Positions 1-9,925 of a stretch of DNA of 64,000 nt are shown piece after piece. The stretch is taken from positions 660,001 through 724,000 of the forward strand of contig OZ037863.1 of assembly GCA_964035575.1 (NCBI GenBank), written 5' to 3'. This DNA comes from Rhynchopus sp. YZ270_cl-10. Its lineage: Eukaryota; Euglenozoa; Diplonemea; Diplonemida; Diplonemidae. The first letter of the stretch is position 1. Every line of letters begins with the position of its first letter. The notes beneath the pieces were generated by a model. It saw only the letters and a list, made by a program, of their open reading frames with translations, searched no databases and had not been told where the DNA came from. A program made the translations under genes and the position numbers.

Positions 1-1273
1 ATCAGAGCCAAAAAGCAAAAACGCAATCTTCAAAACAAAAACCTCCCCGCCCCATTCTTTTATTTTTTTGGCAAAACACTATGCGAAGTTAACGTACGGA
101 GGGTGAGACCGGGGAAACACTATCTTGGCCACCTCAGCTTTGCTGATTTCGTGTTGTGGTGAAGTGCACACACCTCGACCTGTCTGGTGAAATGTGGCTC
201 TACTCCAACCCGCCCCTTAGAAAAATGGAAAAGGAAGGGAGGTGTTCAATTTCCTTTTAGCGTTGCATGTAATCCAAGGATATCTCTAAATCCGACCCTT
301 TTTGGCCAAATTCCGAAATCCAAATCCAAAAAATTCCCTGTTTTTTTGATACAGTTTTTGGGCTGTTTTTTGACTTTTTTGCGGGGGGGAAAAAAAATTT
401 TCCCCCACAAACCTTTTTCGACATGTTGACAGGGCTCTTGCCAATCACCCCTTTTGGCCAAAACGGGGTGCTTTGGGGTCCCGAGCTTTCCCCCCGTAAG
501 TCAAGCACTAGTAAAAGCGGTCGCTGCCAGTGCAGGGAGGTGAGGCGCTTCTTCCCTCTGATGCACAAAATCGTAGAAGGCTGGTGGGGAGAGTGAATCA
601 CGATCCATCGTGGGTGTCAGCCTTATCAGTAACCTCAGTACATTTATGTAAGAAAAGGTAGTCAAGGCACCCAAAGGTTCCTGGCGAAGCCACGGTACGC
701 ACATTTCTAAAAAATGTTGACATAAAATGGCACTGTCGTTGGTAGTTATCATCAGGAAAATGCCCACGCGGGAAATCGGCGCCTCAATAAATTATTGCCA
801 TCAATTTTGCTTCCATATTTTGCTAAAGTGAAAGCTTCTGGCGAAGCCACGGTACGCAACATTTTAGATCTCCTCCGTCTTCCAACCCTCATAATTGAAT
901 GCGATTGACATGTCTTCTCCTTCTTCTTGTGCACAACCTCAAATGTCTCCGATGCTGGACGTTTGACTGCAACTGACGCGAACATCTGCACCCTGCAGGA
1001 CCAATTTTTTTCTCGAAAATCCGAGATTTTTATTTTCCCCCCCCTCACTTTTTTCGCTTATTTGATCGCGTTGATCGATCGCATCCCACAGGCGAAACTC
1101 TCTGGGGGTGGGGTGGGGTAGAATGTACCTGAAATTGCTGTAGGGAAAAACAGGGAATTTTTTTCAGGGAATTTTTTTATTTTCCTGAAATCCATATCCA
1201 AATCCACAATTAGAAAAATCCCTGATGTAATCATTACAATTAAAAAAAATACCCAAAACAAAACAAAATACAG
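1..1273. other. No complete gene; repeat-rich stretch upstream of sideroflexin exons
   Basis: The sideroflexin-like gene further on lacks most of its coding sequence, so this stretch is probably intron or holds exons I could not identify. About 505-780 and 835-880 carry a dispersed repeat (motifs GCGAAGCCACGGTACGCA, then TTGACATAAA and CACTGTCGTTGG) that recurs near 9.65 kb, 21.4 kb and 35.5 kb. An inverted pair built on AAAAAATTCCCTG and CAGGGAATTTTTT lies near 330-345 and 1145-1165. Confidence 0.4.
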
Positions 1274-2011
1274 ACCAATCGGACGACGTTGGGGCGTACG
1301 CTGCAAGGGAGACGGCGGTCATGAAATACGTACACATTACGGGGTCTACAGTATGTCACCTATCTTTGGCTTTGTGCGGCGAGGGGCGACCTCACCCTCC
1401 CTCTTTTTTTCAAACCCCCCCTCTTTAGGTACACTGTCAGGAGAGGGCTTTGTATTCCAAACTTTTTTTTTTTGTGTTGTCAAGCATTGACGAATAGAAA
1501 TGGAAAACGACGGATGGTGCGTGCCCGCTTTAACGTATTGGTTTTCCACTAGCATACACATCACTCATTGGTTCATCAGTGAAAAAAACGCAAACCTTTT
1601 GCGGTGCGATAAACGAAAAAGTGTTTTTCTTTATTTCATTTAACTGTCATATCCTGAAGTCGTTTTCTATTTTGGACTCCCTTTTTAACCCATCAGATGC
1701 GCTTTCTTCTCATGAAGAGGTTTGAAAGAAGACAGCCTATAATCAAACAAAAAAAAAATTTTCTTTTCTTTCCACCGCCACTCACACTTTAACAGATCGC
1801 AGGCATACCCCTGGTGACTCTGTGGGAGAAGCTGAGGCCGAACCGGCATCTGTTCCCACTTACGATTTCCTGCTCAATGTATCTGTTCCTTTTCCCCTTC
1901 ATGATGGGACTGACACCCGTGTACACTTCTGTAGCAAGCCGCAGAATCTCCTCTGGCAACGAGCTGCAAGAAGCAGGCATCTCCCGAGTACACTATTACC
2001 GAGGCATTTAG
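1274..2011 (+). CDS. Sideroflexin-like mitochondrial carrier, last two exons (5' part not found)
   Basis: The 3' end of a sideroflexin-type mitochondrial inner-membrane protein; the family transports serine and related amino acids. Two exons are proposed: 1274-1350 (after AG at 1272-1273, ending at a GTATGT donor) and 1796-2011 (after a pyrimidine tract ending AACAG). They join in phase 0 to read ...YAARETAVMKYVHITGST then IAGIPLVTLWEKLRP..., ending RVHYYRGI and stop. This follows the family C-terminus: TAAK...ISRI, then P...EK, the last hydrophobic segment, a P-x5-8-SS step, and a terminal VYYNKGL-like motif. The intron at 1351-1795 contains a dispersed GTACACTG repeat. The first roughly 220 residues were not found and probably lie outside the window or in short exons. 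The last exon is well supported by similarity; the 77-base exon less so. Confidence 0.6.
1428..1472 (+). repeat. GTACACTG short dispersed repeat (family C), intronic copy
   Basis: It starts AG|GTACACTGTC, continues GAGAGGGCTTTGTATT, and runs into a long T tract. Copies lie at 5970, 16600, 47526 and 53906, all on the + strand. This copy sits inside the proposed sideroflexin intron. Confidence 0.7.
1495..1690 (+). repeat. Dispersed repeat K, copy 1
   Basis: A roughly 190-bp stretch beginning ATGGAAAACGACGGATGG and ending TATCCTGAAGTCGTTTTC. A second, diverged copy lies at 18856-19040 in the same orientation. Neither contains a convincing reading frame, and I do not recognise the family. Confidence 0.7.
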
Positions 2012-2528
2012 AAGAGATTCAAAAACGTTAAAAGGGGGGTATTTTGTCGAGGTGGAACAAAAAATTATGGTGGAGAACGGGGGTCGGGTGAATCTACTAA
2101 ATGGCCCCACCACGTGCCTGAGGGTGCAAGAAGAAAATGTAAAAGAAGAAGGAAAAAAACGGAAATATATTATTTTTGCTGAAGCCCAATTCTCAAAGAA
2201 ATCTCGAAGGGAGAGGGGGTGATTTATCATTCTTACCCCGGCGGAACATTCCAGCATTTTTGTTGCCAATATTTTTTGGTCGACAAGTTTTTTGTCCAAC
2301 TGTATTTCTAATGGTGTGGCTGATTTTTTTGCGGTTTTTGGATGGCCCAAGAATGACCCCAAAAAAGGTCCAAATTTTCGGGTCAGCCACTCCATTAAAG
2401 ATGACTAACTCACACCCCCTCCCCATACAAAAAAATCCAGAGCATTCCCCCCCTTCCCCTACACAAGACCGCCCCCCACCTCCCCCACACTTTCCTCCCA
2501 TTTTTCGATTTTATTTCACACAGTTTAG
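2012..2528. other. Intergenic, sideroflexin to tubulin-tyrosine ligase
   Basis: I see no gene. The stretch becomes increasingly C/T-rich from about 2400 onward, forming the pyrimidine tract ahead of the ligase start. Confidence 0.5.
2480..2523 (+). promoter_or_regulatory. Candidate leader trans-splice or 5' UTR splice acceptor
   Basis: A nearly pure C/T tract ends in CACAG, and the ATG of the tubulin-tyrosine ligase follows 5 bases later. Such a short leader suits spliced-leader addition, but a cis-spliced 5' UTR intron is equally possible from sequence alone. Confidence 0.35.
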
Positions 2529-3665
2529 ATGGGTGAATACATTTATAAGTTGGACGTACAGTTTTCTATTTATCATGAAATGAGTGCACAGCTTTTGCAG
2601 GCTGGGTGGACACAGTGCAAGGCGGAGAGCACACGGTATCACCTTCTGTTAGGCGATCGGTTCAGCATAGACTACGCGCTTCTGGGGGAGAAGAGGAAGC
2701 AGTTGGTCAACTATTTTCCGAAGTCTCATTTGATTACTCTTAAGTCTGCGACGCTGCGGAGGATTAGAGAAAACTATCCGGACCTGCCGGGGTGGCTTCC
2801 ACAGAGCTTTATCCTGATGAAACAACAGACAACTTCGCCTCAAGGGAAACAAGACACCTCGCTTCCTCCATGGAAGCGTGCCCCGTCCAAACCCTCTCGA
2901 GACATTGCAGAGGCTGTTGCCGACCGAGCCGCATTCCTCGAAACTCCTCCTGCAAAATGGATTGTAAAACCATCCTCCGGTTGCGGCGGTGAAGGCATCA
3001 CCCTTGCCGCCTCTCATGACGAAGTTATCCGTGCAGTAGAAGATGCTCCAGGGGATCGAGGGGTGTTTGTTGTGCAGGCCTATGTGGACCGTCCCTTCTT
3101 ATTAAAAGGTGGTAGGAAGTTTGACATTCGCGCATGGGTTTTGGTGACCGCGCCGTTTAAGATTTATTTGTTTTCAGAAGGTTCTCTAAGAACCAGCAGT
3201 TCCCGTTATGTTCACGACGATTTTTCGGAGGTCAATGCGCATATCACAAACCATTGTTTGCAAGAAAAATCGGATGGCTATGGAAAATTTGAGGAGGGGA
3301 ACGAAATGTGGTATAGCGAATTTGATGCGTACCTCAAGGAGATGGGCGATGCGCGGACGGTCCGGACAGATCTGGTACCGCAGTTTATTTCGATCATCAA
3401 GGGGACCTTGGAAACGGTTTCAGACACAATCTCACCACCACCCTCGGCACGTTACGCCCCCTTTCAACTCTTTGGTTATGACTTTCTTCTCGATGAAGGA
3501 TTTAAAGTCTGGCTCCTTGAAGTCAACGGGAGTCCTGCCAGTGCAGAGCGCTTCAAATCGGATCTCGTGGCAGACATGCTTCGTAAAGCAGTACACCAAG
3601 ACTTTCCGATAAACGGTCTCAGCGACGAAGCGCCGGAGGGTACTCCAAGGTTCGAAGAGATCTAG
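2529..3665 (+). CDS. TTL: Tubulin--tyrosine ligase
   Basis: An ATP-grasp enzyme that re-adds tyrosine to the C-terminus of detyrosinated alpha-tubulin in the cytosol. At 378 residues it matches animal TTL (about 377) from end to end, so the ATG at 2529 is well placed. Visible motifs in order: LLLGDRFSIDY (40-49) and QLVNYFPKS (58-66) in the N-terminal substrate domain; nucleotide-site WIVKPSSGCGGEGI (144-157); VVQAYVDRPFLL (181-192); RKFDIRAWVLV (196-206); HITNHCLQ (238-245); GYGKFEEGNEMW (250-261), a signature of TTL proper rather than the longer TTLL glutamylases; and FQLFGYDFLLDE (312-323) followed by VWLLEVNGSP (327-336), which carries the metal-binding E-x-N. There is no sign of an intron or truncation. 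With the CCDC61-like gene 11 kb downstream it points to a cell with microtubules and a flagellum. Confidence 0.95.
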   Translation: MGEYIYKLDVQFSIYHEMSAQLLQAGWTQCKAESTRYHLLLGDRFSIDYALLGEKRKQLVNYFPKSHLITLKSATLRRIRENYPDLPGWLPQSFILMKQQTTSPQGKQDTSLPPWKRAPSKPSRDIAEAVADRAAFLETPPAKWIVKPSSGCGGEGITLAASHDEVIRAVEDAPGDRGVFVVQAYVDRPFLLKGGRKFDIRAWVLVTAPFKIYLFSEGSLRTSSSRYVHDDFSEVNAHITNHCLQEKSDGYGKFEEGNEMWYSEFDAYLKEMGDARTVRTDLVPQFISIIKGTLETVSDTISPPPSARYAPFQLFGYDFLLDEGFKVWLLEVNGSPASAERFKSDLVADMLRKAVHQDFPINGLSDEAPEGTPRFEEI

Positions 3666-3697
3666 ACAAAAAGGGAGGGGGGGGAGGAAAAAAAAAT

Positions 3698-3766
3698 ACC
3701 AACATTGAGTACGAATTCTCCCACCTGGTGGGATTACTCGGTGATTGTCGAGACAACAAAAAGCTG
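3698..3766 (+). repeat. Dispersed repeat D, copy 1
   Basis: Shares ATTGAGTAC, TTCTCCCACCTGGTG and CGATTGTCGACACAAC-like blocks with copies at 6351-6427, 33411-33482 and, shorter, 32867-32915. All copies are on the + strand and followed by A-rich sequence. Confidence 0.65.
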
Positions 3767-4124
3767 CCCCTTCGGGCAAAAGAAAGAGCGCTCATTAGAA
3801 AAAAAGTTGAGGAAAAAACCCCCACCTCAATTAGGTGTCATCCCCTGAGAGAGGTTTGCGGATTATCCAAAGGATTTTTTTTGTAGATATTAGAAACTAA
3901 TGGTGTTGAAGGGAGGAGAGGGGAGGTACATAGGAGTGATATTAAAGTCTTTCCTTTTTTTGTTTTTCTGCTTTATTTCCCCTCCCCAGCATTTGATGAT
4001 GAATGTGTAACCACTCAACCTGCCGAATGAACCGATCTCCTTCTATTTTAGTGGCACCTTGTGTGTCTCCCAAAAACCAAAATCGTTGTGTGTGAAGTTT
4101 TGAAGGAAAGAAAAATAAAACCAC

Positions 4125-4147
4125 TTTTTTTCAACACCCCTCTTCAG
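4125..4147 (+). promoter_or_regulatory. Candidate splice acceptor upstream of the CDC123-like gene
   Basis: The tract TTTTTTTCAACACCCCTCTT runs into CAG and lies 29 bases before the ATG at 4177. It could be a trans-splice site or a 5' UTR acceptor. Confidence 0.3.
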
Positions 4148-4176
4148 AGTAACCTCTTTTTTTTCTGCACTACAAT

Positions 4177-5778
4177 ATGAGCTTAGTGATTGTGGATGTG
4201 CATAGCGATAGCGAGGCGAGGAAGAGTGAGATGTCCGATTCGCTTCGCACACGTCTCACAAGCAAGCGTACACGACGCTCTAAGGGACAGCTTGCGGACC
4301 GGCTGGGTGCAGCAGAGGCACGTCGCCAGCAGCGTATCGAGGCTGTCAAGCAGCGCGCCATCGACAGCCGCCCAACTGTCAACCCTGACTTCTGCAACTC
4401 ATTCGCCTCCGACTCCGCTGCCTCCTACGGCCTCACATCAGACCACGGCGGCCTGACCCCCCCATCACCTCCGTTCAACGCGCTGTCCACATCCTGGGCG
4501 CAGTCGCCACCGACGCTTCAATCTGAAATGATGTTTTCCTCTTCCGCATCACCAGAGTTCTGGCGCATGACGCATTCCCTCTGCATCTCGGTGTGGGACG
4601 ATGTACTGCGCAAGGCCTCATTTCAGACTGAAATAGTCGATCTTCATCCTCGTCTGGCAGCGGCGTTGGTTGCCGACACTCCAGGAGCATTGCCGGCAAC
4701 GTTGAAAGAGGAGTTCACTGCATTGGAAATGAAGTTGGGGAAAGCGATTGCCGCAGTGGGTGGTGAGGCCTTCATTAAGCTGTCCTCGCGGAGTGGGAAG
4801 GATGACTTTTTGTTGCGTTGCGGAGGTGCAAATGGGCAGGACCGTTGCGCGTTGTTACATAGAATTCTTCGGAGTAATGGGCTGGGGGCTACCCCGGCTG
4901 CTTCTCCGAGGGCGGATCCTGAGGTGGCACCGTGTGGAGAGTCGTTTGATTCATTGGATTTGGGGGCGTTCATGGAGGAGTGTGAGGCAGAAATGGGTGG
5001 TGTGACGGCAAATGGTCTTTCCGAAGTGGCGCAGGCAAACATCGAGGCGGTTTCGGTTTTGCAAACCGCGTCGTGTCTGATGATGCAGACAGACGGGAGA
5101 GACGCGCTGCGCCACCTGGCAGGGTCTGCAAGGGTTGCGACAGATCTGAAAAAGAGTTTGCAGGCGTCAAATGATATTGGACGAGGCATGCTTGTTATGG
5201 TACGCGAATTTTCACGCAACATCGCCCCCGACACTGAATGGCGTGTCTTTGTCCACAACCGCCGCGTCACTGCGATCTCCCAATACCACCACCACTGCTA
5301 CTTCGAAAACCACCCCCGCAACTGCGAGGAGCAAATCACCACATTCGTGGGCACCCTTCTCGGGTCCCTCCCTCTCGCCTCCTGCGTTGTAGACGTCGCC
5401 TTAACAGAGGCAGGGTGCACGCTCATCGAGCTAAACCCTTTCCATCATTCAACAGATGGCTGCCTCTTTGACTGGTGCGGCAGTGACGTCAATGTATTGC
5501 TAGGTGAGGGTGGTGGGGTGACATTCCGCCGTAGACATGCTCCGCTCCCCGCAAAGCAGGTTCGCAAAAACATTTCGCGTGCATACCGTCACGCATTGGA
5601 TAGCTTCTGGTTTGAAGAAGAGAGTGGAAGCAACCTCCTCTCGCCGCCTAGACACCGTGATGTACCGATGTGGAGGCCTTCTGACACAGAAGGTGACGGT
5701 GACGGTGACGGTGCAGCTGACGAATCCGATGACCGAACCTTCACAGAAGGCGAAGATGATGATTTGGTAGGGCTGTAA
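4177..5778 (+). CDS. CDC123/D123-like ATP-grasp protein
   Basis: Resembles CDC123 (D123 family), an ATP-grasp chaperone that helps assemble translation factor eIF2. Visible family motifs: FIKLSSRSGKDDFLL (199-213), corresponding to the family's KL...S-x-KD ATP-binding strand; VMVREFSRNIAPDTEWRVFV (340-359) and VTAISQYHHHCYF (364-376), the EFR-FV...aISQ core; VVDVAL (404-409); and CTLIELNPF (414-422) then CLFDW (429-433), the metal site and LF.W motif. The usual D-F-N metal motif is E-L-N here, which is still a normal ATP-grasp pair. At 533 residues it is longer than typical CDC123 (about 330-360). The extra length is a basic, Arg-rich N-terminus (1-110), an insert at 235-330, and an acidic Asp/Glu tail (503-530). 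It may therefore be a divergent D123 paralogue rather than the eIF2 factor itself. Family call firm, exact role uncertain. Confidence 0.8.
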   Translation: MSLVIVDVHSDSEARKSEMSDSLRTRLTSKRTRRSKGQLADRLGAAEARRQQRIEAVKQRAIDSRPTVNPDFCNSFASDSAASYGLTSDHGGLTPPSPPFNALSTSWAQSPPTLQSEMMFSSSASPEFWRMTHSLCISVWDDVLRKASFQTEIVDLHPRLAAALVADTPGALPATLKEEFTALEMKLGKAIAAVGGEAFIKLSSRSGKDDFLLRCGGANGQDRCALLHRILRSNGLGATPAASPRADPEVAPCGESFDSLDLGAFMEECEAEMGGVTANGLSEVAQANIEAVSVLQTASCLMMQTDGRDALRHLAGSARVATDLKKSLQASNDIGRGMLVMVREFSRNIAPDTEWRVFVHNRRVTAISQYHHHCYFENHPRNCEEQITTFVGTLLGSLPLASCVVDVALTEAGCTLIELNPFHHSTDGCLFDWCGSDVNVLLGEGGGVTFRRRHAPLPAKQVRKNISRAYRHALDSFWFEEESGSNLLSPPRHRDVPMWRPSDTEGDGDGDGAADESDDRTFTEGEDDDLVGL

Positions 5779-5969
5779 GGAGAGTATACCCCCTATTATG
5801 CGGATTTTATTCTTTTTTTTTTTGTTAAAGTACTCTCAAAATCCACATAGGGGGGAGGGGTTTTTCCTCAGGGGGGTTTTTTGTTGAGCTCTGCTTTCGA
5901 TTTTTTTTGATGGTTTTCCAGCGCTTATGGCTCGATGGCCACCTAACTTTTGGCCAACCTTTTTTTTTT

Positions 5970-6057
5970 GGTACACTGTCACGAGAGGGCTTTGTATTTC
6001 AACTCTACTTTTTTTCAAAGTGACTAAACACGAGAGGCTTAGAATCATCTTATAAGC
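5970..6057 (+). repeat. Tandem pair: family C repeat followed directly by family A repeat
   Basis: At 5970-6006, GTACACTGTCACGAGAGGGC runs into a T-rich tract ending CAAAG. At 6017-6057, AAAGTGACTAAACACGAGAG then GCTTAGAATCATCTTATAAG follows. Both units share the block CACGAGAGG, which suggests common ancestry. Confidence 0.7.
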
Positions 6058-6350
6058 TTTTCTTTCTTTCTCGGCATGAAAAAGAAATGTGATAAATATA
6101 AAAAAAAAAAAAGGAGGGGGTACCAGAATCCTGTTATGGCGTCTAATTTCTCATCTCTCTACACACTCTTAGAGATGAGGTGCTGTTCAGGCTTTCGGAT
6201 GTTGTGATCTCTGGAAACTGCCCTCATGTTCTTATTTTTATAAATTGAAATTGAAAAAATGGAGCTCATCCTCGGGTATCAAAACTAATACCCGCAAACC
6301 AAGTTTTCAAAAAAAAAAACCGAAACTACAAAAAAAAAAAAAAAAAAAAA

Positions 6351-6427
6351 GGCTTCGGCCAACAATGAGTACAGACCCGAGTTCTCCCACCTGGTGAGAT
6401 TACTCGGCGATTGTCGACACAACAAAA
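6351..6427 (+). repeat. Dispersed repeat D, copy 2
   Basis: Shares AATGAGTAC, TTCTCCCACCTGGTGAGATT and GCGATTGTCGACACAACAAA with the copy near 3.7 kb. Confidence 0.65.
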
Positions 6428-6751
6428 AAAACACAAAAAATGTGCTAAATCGCCCCCTCTCCCCCGTTTTTTTTCCGTTTCTTTTTTTCTTCTTCTCATT
6501 TTTAGGTGACATCATCTCACCTTTTTTTCTCTTTTTTCTTGTGTGTTTTTATTTTTTTATTTTTCGCGATTTTTATTATTTTAGAATGCAACAAAAAAAA
6601 GCTAAGGCGACAACAACAAAAAACAACGTGATATTCTCCGGGTAGTTACTCAACACCGATTTTCTGACACGTTTAGATTATTCAGATGTGTGACCTAAAC
6701 ATTGTGTGGCCTGTTTTTGTTTTTTTTTTTTGTTTTCTTCCCCAAAGGATA

Positions 6752-6853
6752 TTACCGTATTCGTACAAAAAATATCGACCGTAAATTTGTTCGACCTTTT
6801 CAGAATTTTTCTGGAAGTTTCGACCTTTACGATAATTTGTACGAATACGATAT
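6752..6853. repeat. Inverted-repeat element H, copy 1
   Basis: Outer arms are ACCGTATTCGTACAAA and its near-complement TTTGTACGAATACGAT. Inside are two direct TTCGACCTTT blocks separated by a TTTTTCTG segment. The same architecture recurs at 39426-39532 and 63478-63572, so this is a small mobile or hairpin-forming element of about 100 bp. Confidence 0.7.
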
Positions 6854-7356
6854 GTACACGAGAGGTACACGTATTCATCTTCACCCTTTTCTCTCTTTTC
6901 CACAAATAAGCAAAAAAGTACAAAATAAAGTAGCAAAAGCAAAAACAAAACAAAACAAAACAAACTTTCAATCCCCCCCTCCATTCTCTTATGGAGTTAG
7001 GCTCTTTGAGGTGAAGTGCGCGAAAACATTGCACCCAATTGGTCCTCCCCGGGCAAAAGCTTGCTCGATACATGATCTTCATGTACCGATCCTCGGTGTG
7101 AAAGCATGGCCTAACGATCCTTTGGTCTCGCTTCTGTTCAAGGGATGAAGCCGGAGGTGACAGAAAAAAATACCACAGGGATATCTGGCTTGTGCACCCT
7201 GCAAGTATCTAATTGTTCATTCACAATTTTTTTTTTTTGATATAACCAAATACAAGGGGATTAGCTTCAACTATCCCCTCCTTTTCCTCATTTTTTTTAC
7301 TGTGATGAAGACAAAAAGGCTCTTGTCAGGGGGCAGCTTTGGGGGGTGTGCCTCGC

Positions 7357-7460
7357 GATGGCTGTATTGTGATAATTGCTCATCGTAATATACGTCACAA
7401 TACATGCTGTATTGTGATGTGTATGTTATGATGGGGCAATTATCAACAATACAGCCATCA
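7357..7460. repeat. Imperfect palindrome, about 104 bp
   Basis: The left arm GATGGCTGTATTGTGATAAT pairs with a right arm ending CAATTATCAACAATACAGCC, and the centre is near 7408. The flanks both contain GGGGTGT, which may be a target duplication, but this is weak. Confidence 0.6.
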
Positions 7461-8068
7461 GGGGTGTCATGGGTTATTCCTTCTTCCCTTTTCTCCTTTC
7501 CCTTCTCTAGTTCAACAGTTGTGCAATAAAAAAAATAGTGGTGATCAACCCTAGGTCTCTAGGTGTCTCCGCTTGTTCATTTCTTTCCCAAAAAAAAAAA
7601 AAATACCCCATTTTTCTCGAAGTGTAGCGTGTGCATGTGTATTTATGTGTAAAATGTTTTTTCTGTTCCAAAATGTAGTGGAAAAAAAAAACGCATTTGT
7701 CTCTCCGCACCCACCATTTTGAAAGGAAGATGTCTGTGTGCACGAAGTGGCGTGTTCATCTTTCATGTTTTCTATTATCCCCATTTTTTTTTTTTTTTTT
7801 AAATTACTCGGTGACTCAGCACAGTGAGAGGTGCGAGGCTTTGTAACCCCATTGACCCCCCTTTTTCTTTTTCCTCTCCCGAATTGTGTCAAAATATTTA
7901 CTGTTTCCGCTTTTTTTTTTCTCCTTCTCTCCCCCAAGAAAATGAATAGCTGATCCGTCTACGTCCAACTGACGTGCTTTGGCTTGTATGGAAAATGAAT
8001 GCGTCGATCTTCTTTCTGGTACCATCAGTTCCAGAATTGAAGAGCAGCCTCATTTTTTTCCTTTTGAA

Positions 8069-8310
8069 CACGGGTTGCCTACGATCATAGTACGATATAT
8101 TACGATCGTTTTTTTTTTTTTTTTTTGTATTATACCATCTATTCAGTAGAATAGTTAGTATATGAAACAATTTTTTTTGGTACGATCGTACAAAGCGTAC
8201 TCCTTCTATTTGCTCTTTTAAGGATCCTGTGAAGAAAAACCGTGGCTGCTATCTAGTGATAGTGGTCTATAATCAAACAAAATTTTTGGTACGATCGTAA
8301 GCAACCCGTG
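8069..8310. repeat. Inverted-repeat element with family E repeat inside
   Basis: Ends are CACGGGTTGCCTACGATCAT and, inverted, the matching block ending GATCGTAAGCAACCCGTG. Internally it carries TTCAGTAGAATAGTTAG followed by TATGAAACAA, the family E repeat also found at 8585 and 57203. Confidence 0.6.
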
Positions 8311-8378
8311 AAAGCTAATAGAACCTCCAGAGCTTTTCTCCTATTCATTGTGTGCACAAGAGGCATATTTATCTTTTT

Positions 8379-8410
8379 AAGGTGACGAGGCTGAGATTCA
8401 TCTTACAAAC
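8379..8410 (+). repeat. Family A short repeat
   Basis: AAGGTGACGAGGCTGAG then ATTCATCTTACAAAC and a pyrimidine-rich tract. It is preceded by a related half-unit, GTGCACAAGAGGCATATT. Confidence 0.6.
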
Positions 8411-8584
8411 TTATCCTTTTTCCTCCTCTCTCCCGATTTGTTATATGACAGATAGCTGCCCTTTTGGCTGTTCTGTACGCTCGCATACCCACTCTCTTTT
8501 CACCTTCCCTCTTCCCCCCTTTTTCTTTTCTTATTTGTTCCGTTGCTTTTTGATGACCAAAAGTTTGGGGTACATTTAATGCAC

Positions 8585-8632
8585 CCTTATTATACCTTCT
8601 ATTCAGTAGAATAGTTAGTGTCATGAAACAAT
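8585..8632 (+). repeat. Family E repeat
   Basis: ACCTTCTATTCAGTAGAATA then GTTAGTGTCATGAAACAA. The core CTATTC-AGTA-GAATAG can form a 6-bp stem with a 4-base loop. Copies at 8130 and 57203 are nearly identical, with diverged ones near 58720 and 62966. Confidence 0.65.
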
Positions 8633-8851
8633 CTTCTGGCCTCCTGGACCCCTTATTAATCGATGAGAGCCATAGAGGGGGGGGGGAAATGGTTGCTGTT
8701 TTGCAGTGGTCTTTACTCAGCCTACCAAAAAAAAATTCTCAGTATTCAGTTGTTCTCAGATGCGGGGCAGAAAAAAAAAAGGACGCTTTGCAAAAGCATT
8801 GCAGGCCCTTTTGCATCTTTTTCTCTTTTTTTGTGCAATGTGCACATCATA

Positions 8852-9042
8852 CACGACGGGACCCAGTGACAAGTGACAAGTGAAAATGACAAGTGAATGA
8901 CAAGTAAATCACTTGTCAGGACAAGTAAATAGCCTATATCCCAATAGAAAATCACTTGTCATGACAAGTGACTTTTTTGTCATATTATGACAAGTGAAAT
9001 GACAAGCGATTCACTTGTCACTTGTCATTGGGTCCCGTCGTG
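8852..9042. mobile_element. 191-bp inverted-repeat (MITE-like) element, TA-flanked
   Basis: Terminal repeats begin CACGACGGGACCCARTGACA and continue for about 33 bp with one mismatch. A TA dinucleotide flanks both ends (8850-8851, 9043-9044), fitting TA target-site duplication. The interior is built almost entirely of ACAAGTGA/TCACTTGT units in both orientations. It has no coding capacity. Confidence 0.7.
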
Positions 9043-9120
9043 TAGGTTGCAGGGAGTGGGGGGGGAGGGGGAGGGGGCGTCTCAGCTCCACGCAACCAAT
9101 CTTTGCTACCTTGTTCGATA

Positions 9121-9195
9121 CCCCGCGGAGAACCACTGACCCCCTGCGTCCGCCGATGTACGGTGAGGCGTTTCTGCACATATCTTTTTCTCATC
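9121..9195 (+). repeat. Dispersed repeat B
   Basis: CCCGCGGAGAACCACTGA, then CCTGCGTCCGCCGATGTACG and GTGAGGCGTTTCTGCACA, then a pyrimidine tract. Further copies on the + strand lie near 35146, 45944, 48628, 51864, 53771 and 63031. Confidence 0.7.
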
Positions 9196-9257
9196 TAACA
9201 TTTCTAAACAACCCGCCTCCCTAACCCACCTTAACCCCCCCCCCATTGACCCCCTTT

Positions 9258-9917
9258 CAGGGTTGTTTCTAGGGGGGTCGGGGGGGGGTCACTGCCCCCC
9301 CCCCCCCCAGATTCTGGGGGGTCAAATTGACCCCCCCCGGGGGGGGTCAATTTTACCCCCAGAATCTGGCACGGTGCGCTGGTCAGCCTGACCCCCTGTA
9401 AAAAATTACATATTTTCCCCCGAACTACACGTTTTCCACCCACCACCAGTGTTGGCACTGGTGAAGAGCGACAACACCCGCACCGACTACACTACGTGGA
9501 ACGGTGATGGGAGTGAGAAAAAAGATTTGGCGAAAAGAATAAAAGTAGCGTACCGTGCGCCTGCGGCGCAAGCTTACATCACACCCTTCCCATGACATAG
9601 TTTGGCTGTACAATAGTGCAATTTTAAGCGCAATTTTAGAAATGTTGCGTACCGTGGCTTCGCCAGGAACCTTTGGGTACCATGGCCACCGTTTCTTTAC
9701 CTGTTTCATACCCGCACAGAAGCTACATACCACCATGATATTCTGAAGCTTTGGGGTATGGGGTTTTCTTGGTGAGATCGAGGCTTCGTCGAGAAAGCTC
9801 GGAATACACCCAAAAACCCTTGAAAGACCATTTTTTCCCGGCGGAAAAAAAATTTTTTTTGGGAAAAAAATTGACCCCCCCCCGAGAAAAAAAAACGAGA
9901 TCCTAGAAACAACCCTG
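9258..9917. mobile_element. Non-autonomous hAT-type DNA transposon (660 bp)
   Basis: Terminal inverted repeats CAGGGTTGTTTCTAGG at the left and CCTAGAAACAACCCTG at the right are a perfect 16-bp pair. The 8 bases outside each end are identical, CCCCCTTT (9250-9257 and 9918-9925). CA..TG ends with an 8-bp duplication are diagnostic of the hAT superfamily. The element has no transposase frame. Its interior holds poly-G/C tracts and an inverted copy of the GTACGCAACATTT repeat near 9.65 kb. The intact terminal repeats and perfect duplication suggest recent insertion. Confidence 0.85.
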
Positions 9918-9925
9918 CCCCCTTT

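Larger units (their letters stand above)
3666..4176. other. Intergenic, TTL to CDC123-like gene
   Basis: Contains one copy of dispersed repeat D at about 3698-3766 (CATTGAGTACGAATTCTCCC, then ACTCGGTGATTGTCGAGACA) and a pyrimidine tract ending CTTCAG at 4147. I see no gene. Confidence 0.5.
5779..8851. other. Gene-poor spacer, repeat-bearing
   Basis: No gene is supported here. Individual repeats are listed separately. The rest is T- and A-tract-rich low-complexity DNA. Confidence 0.5.
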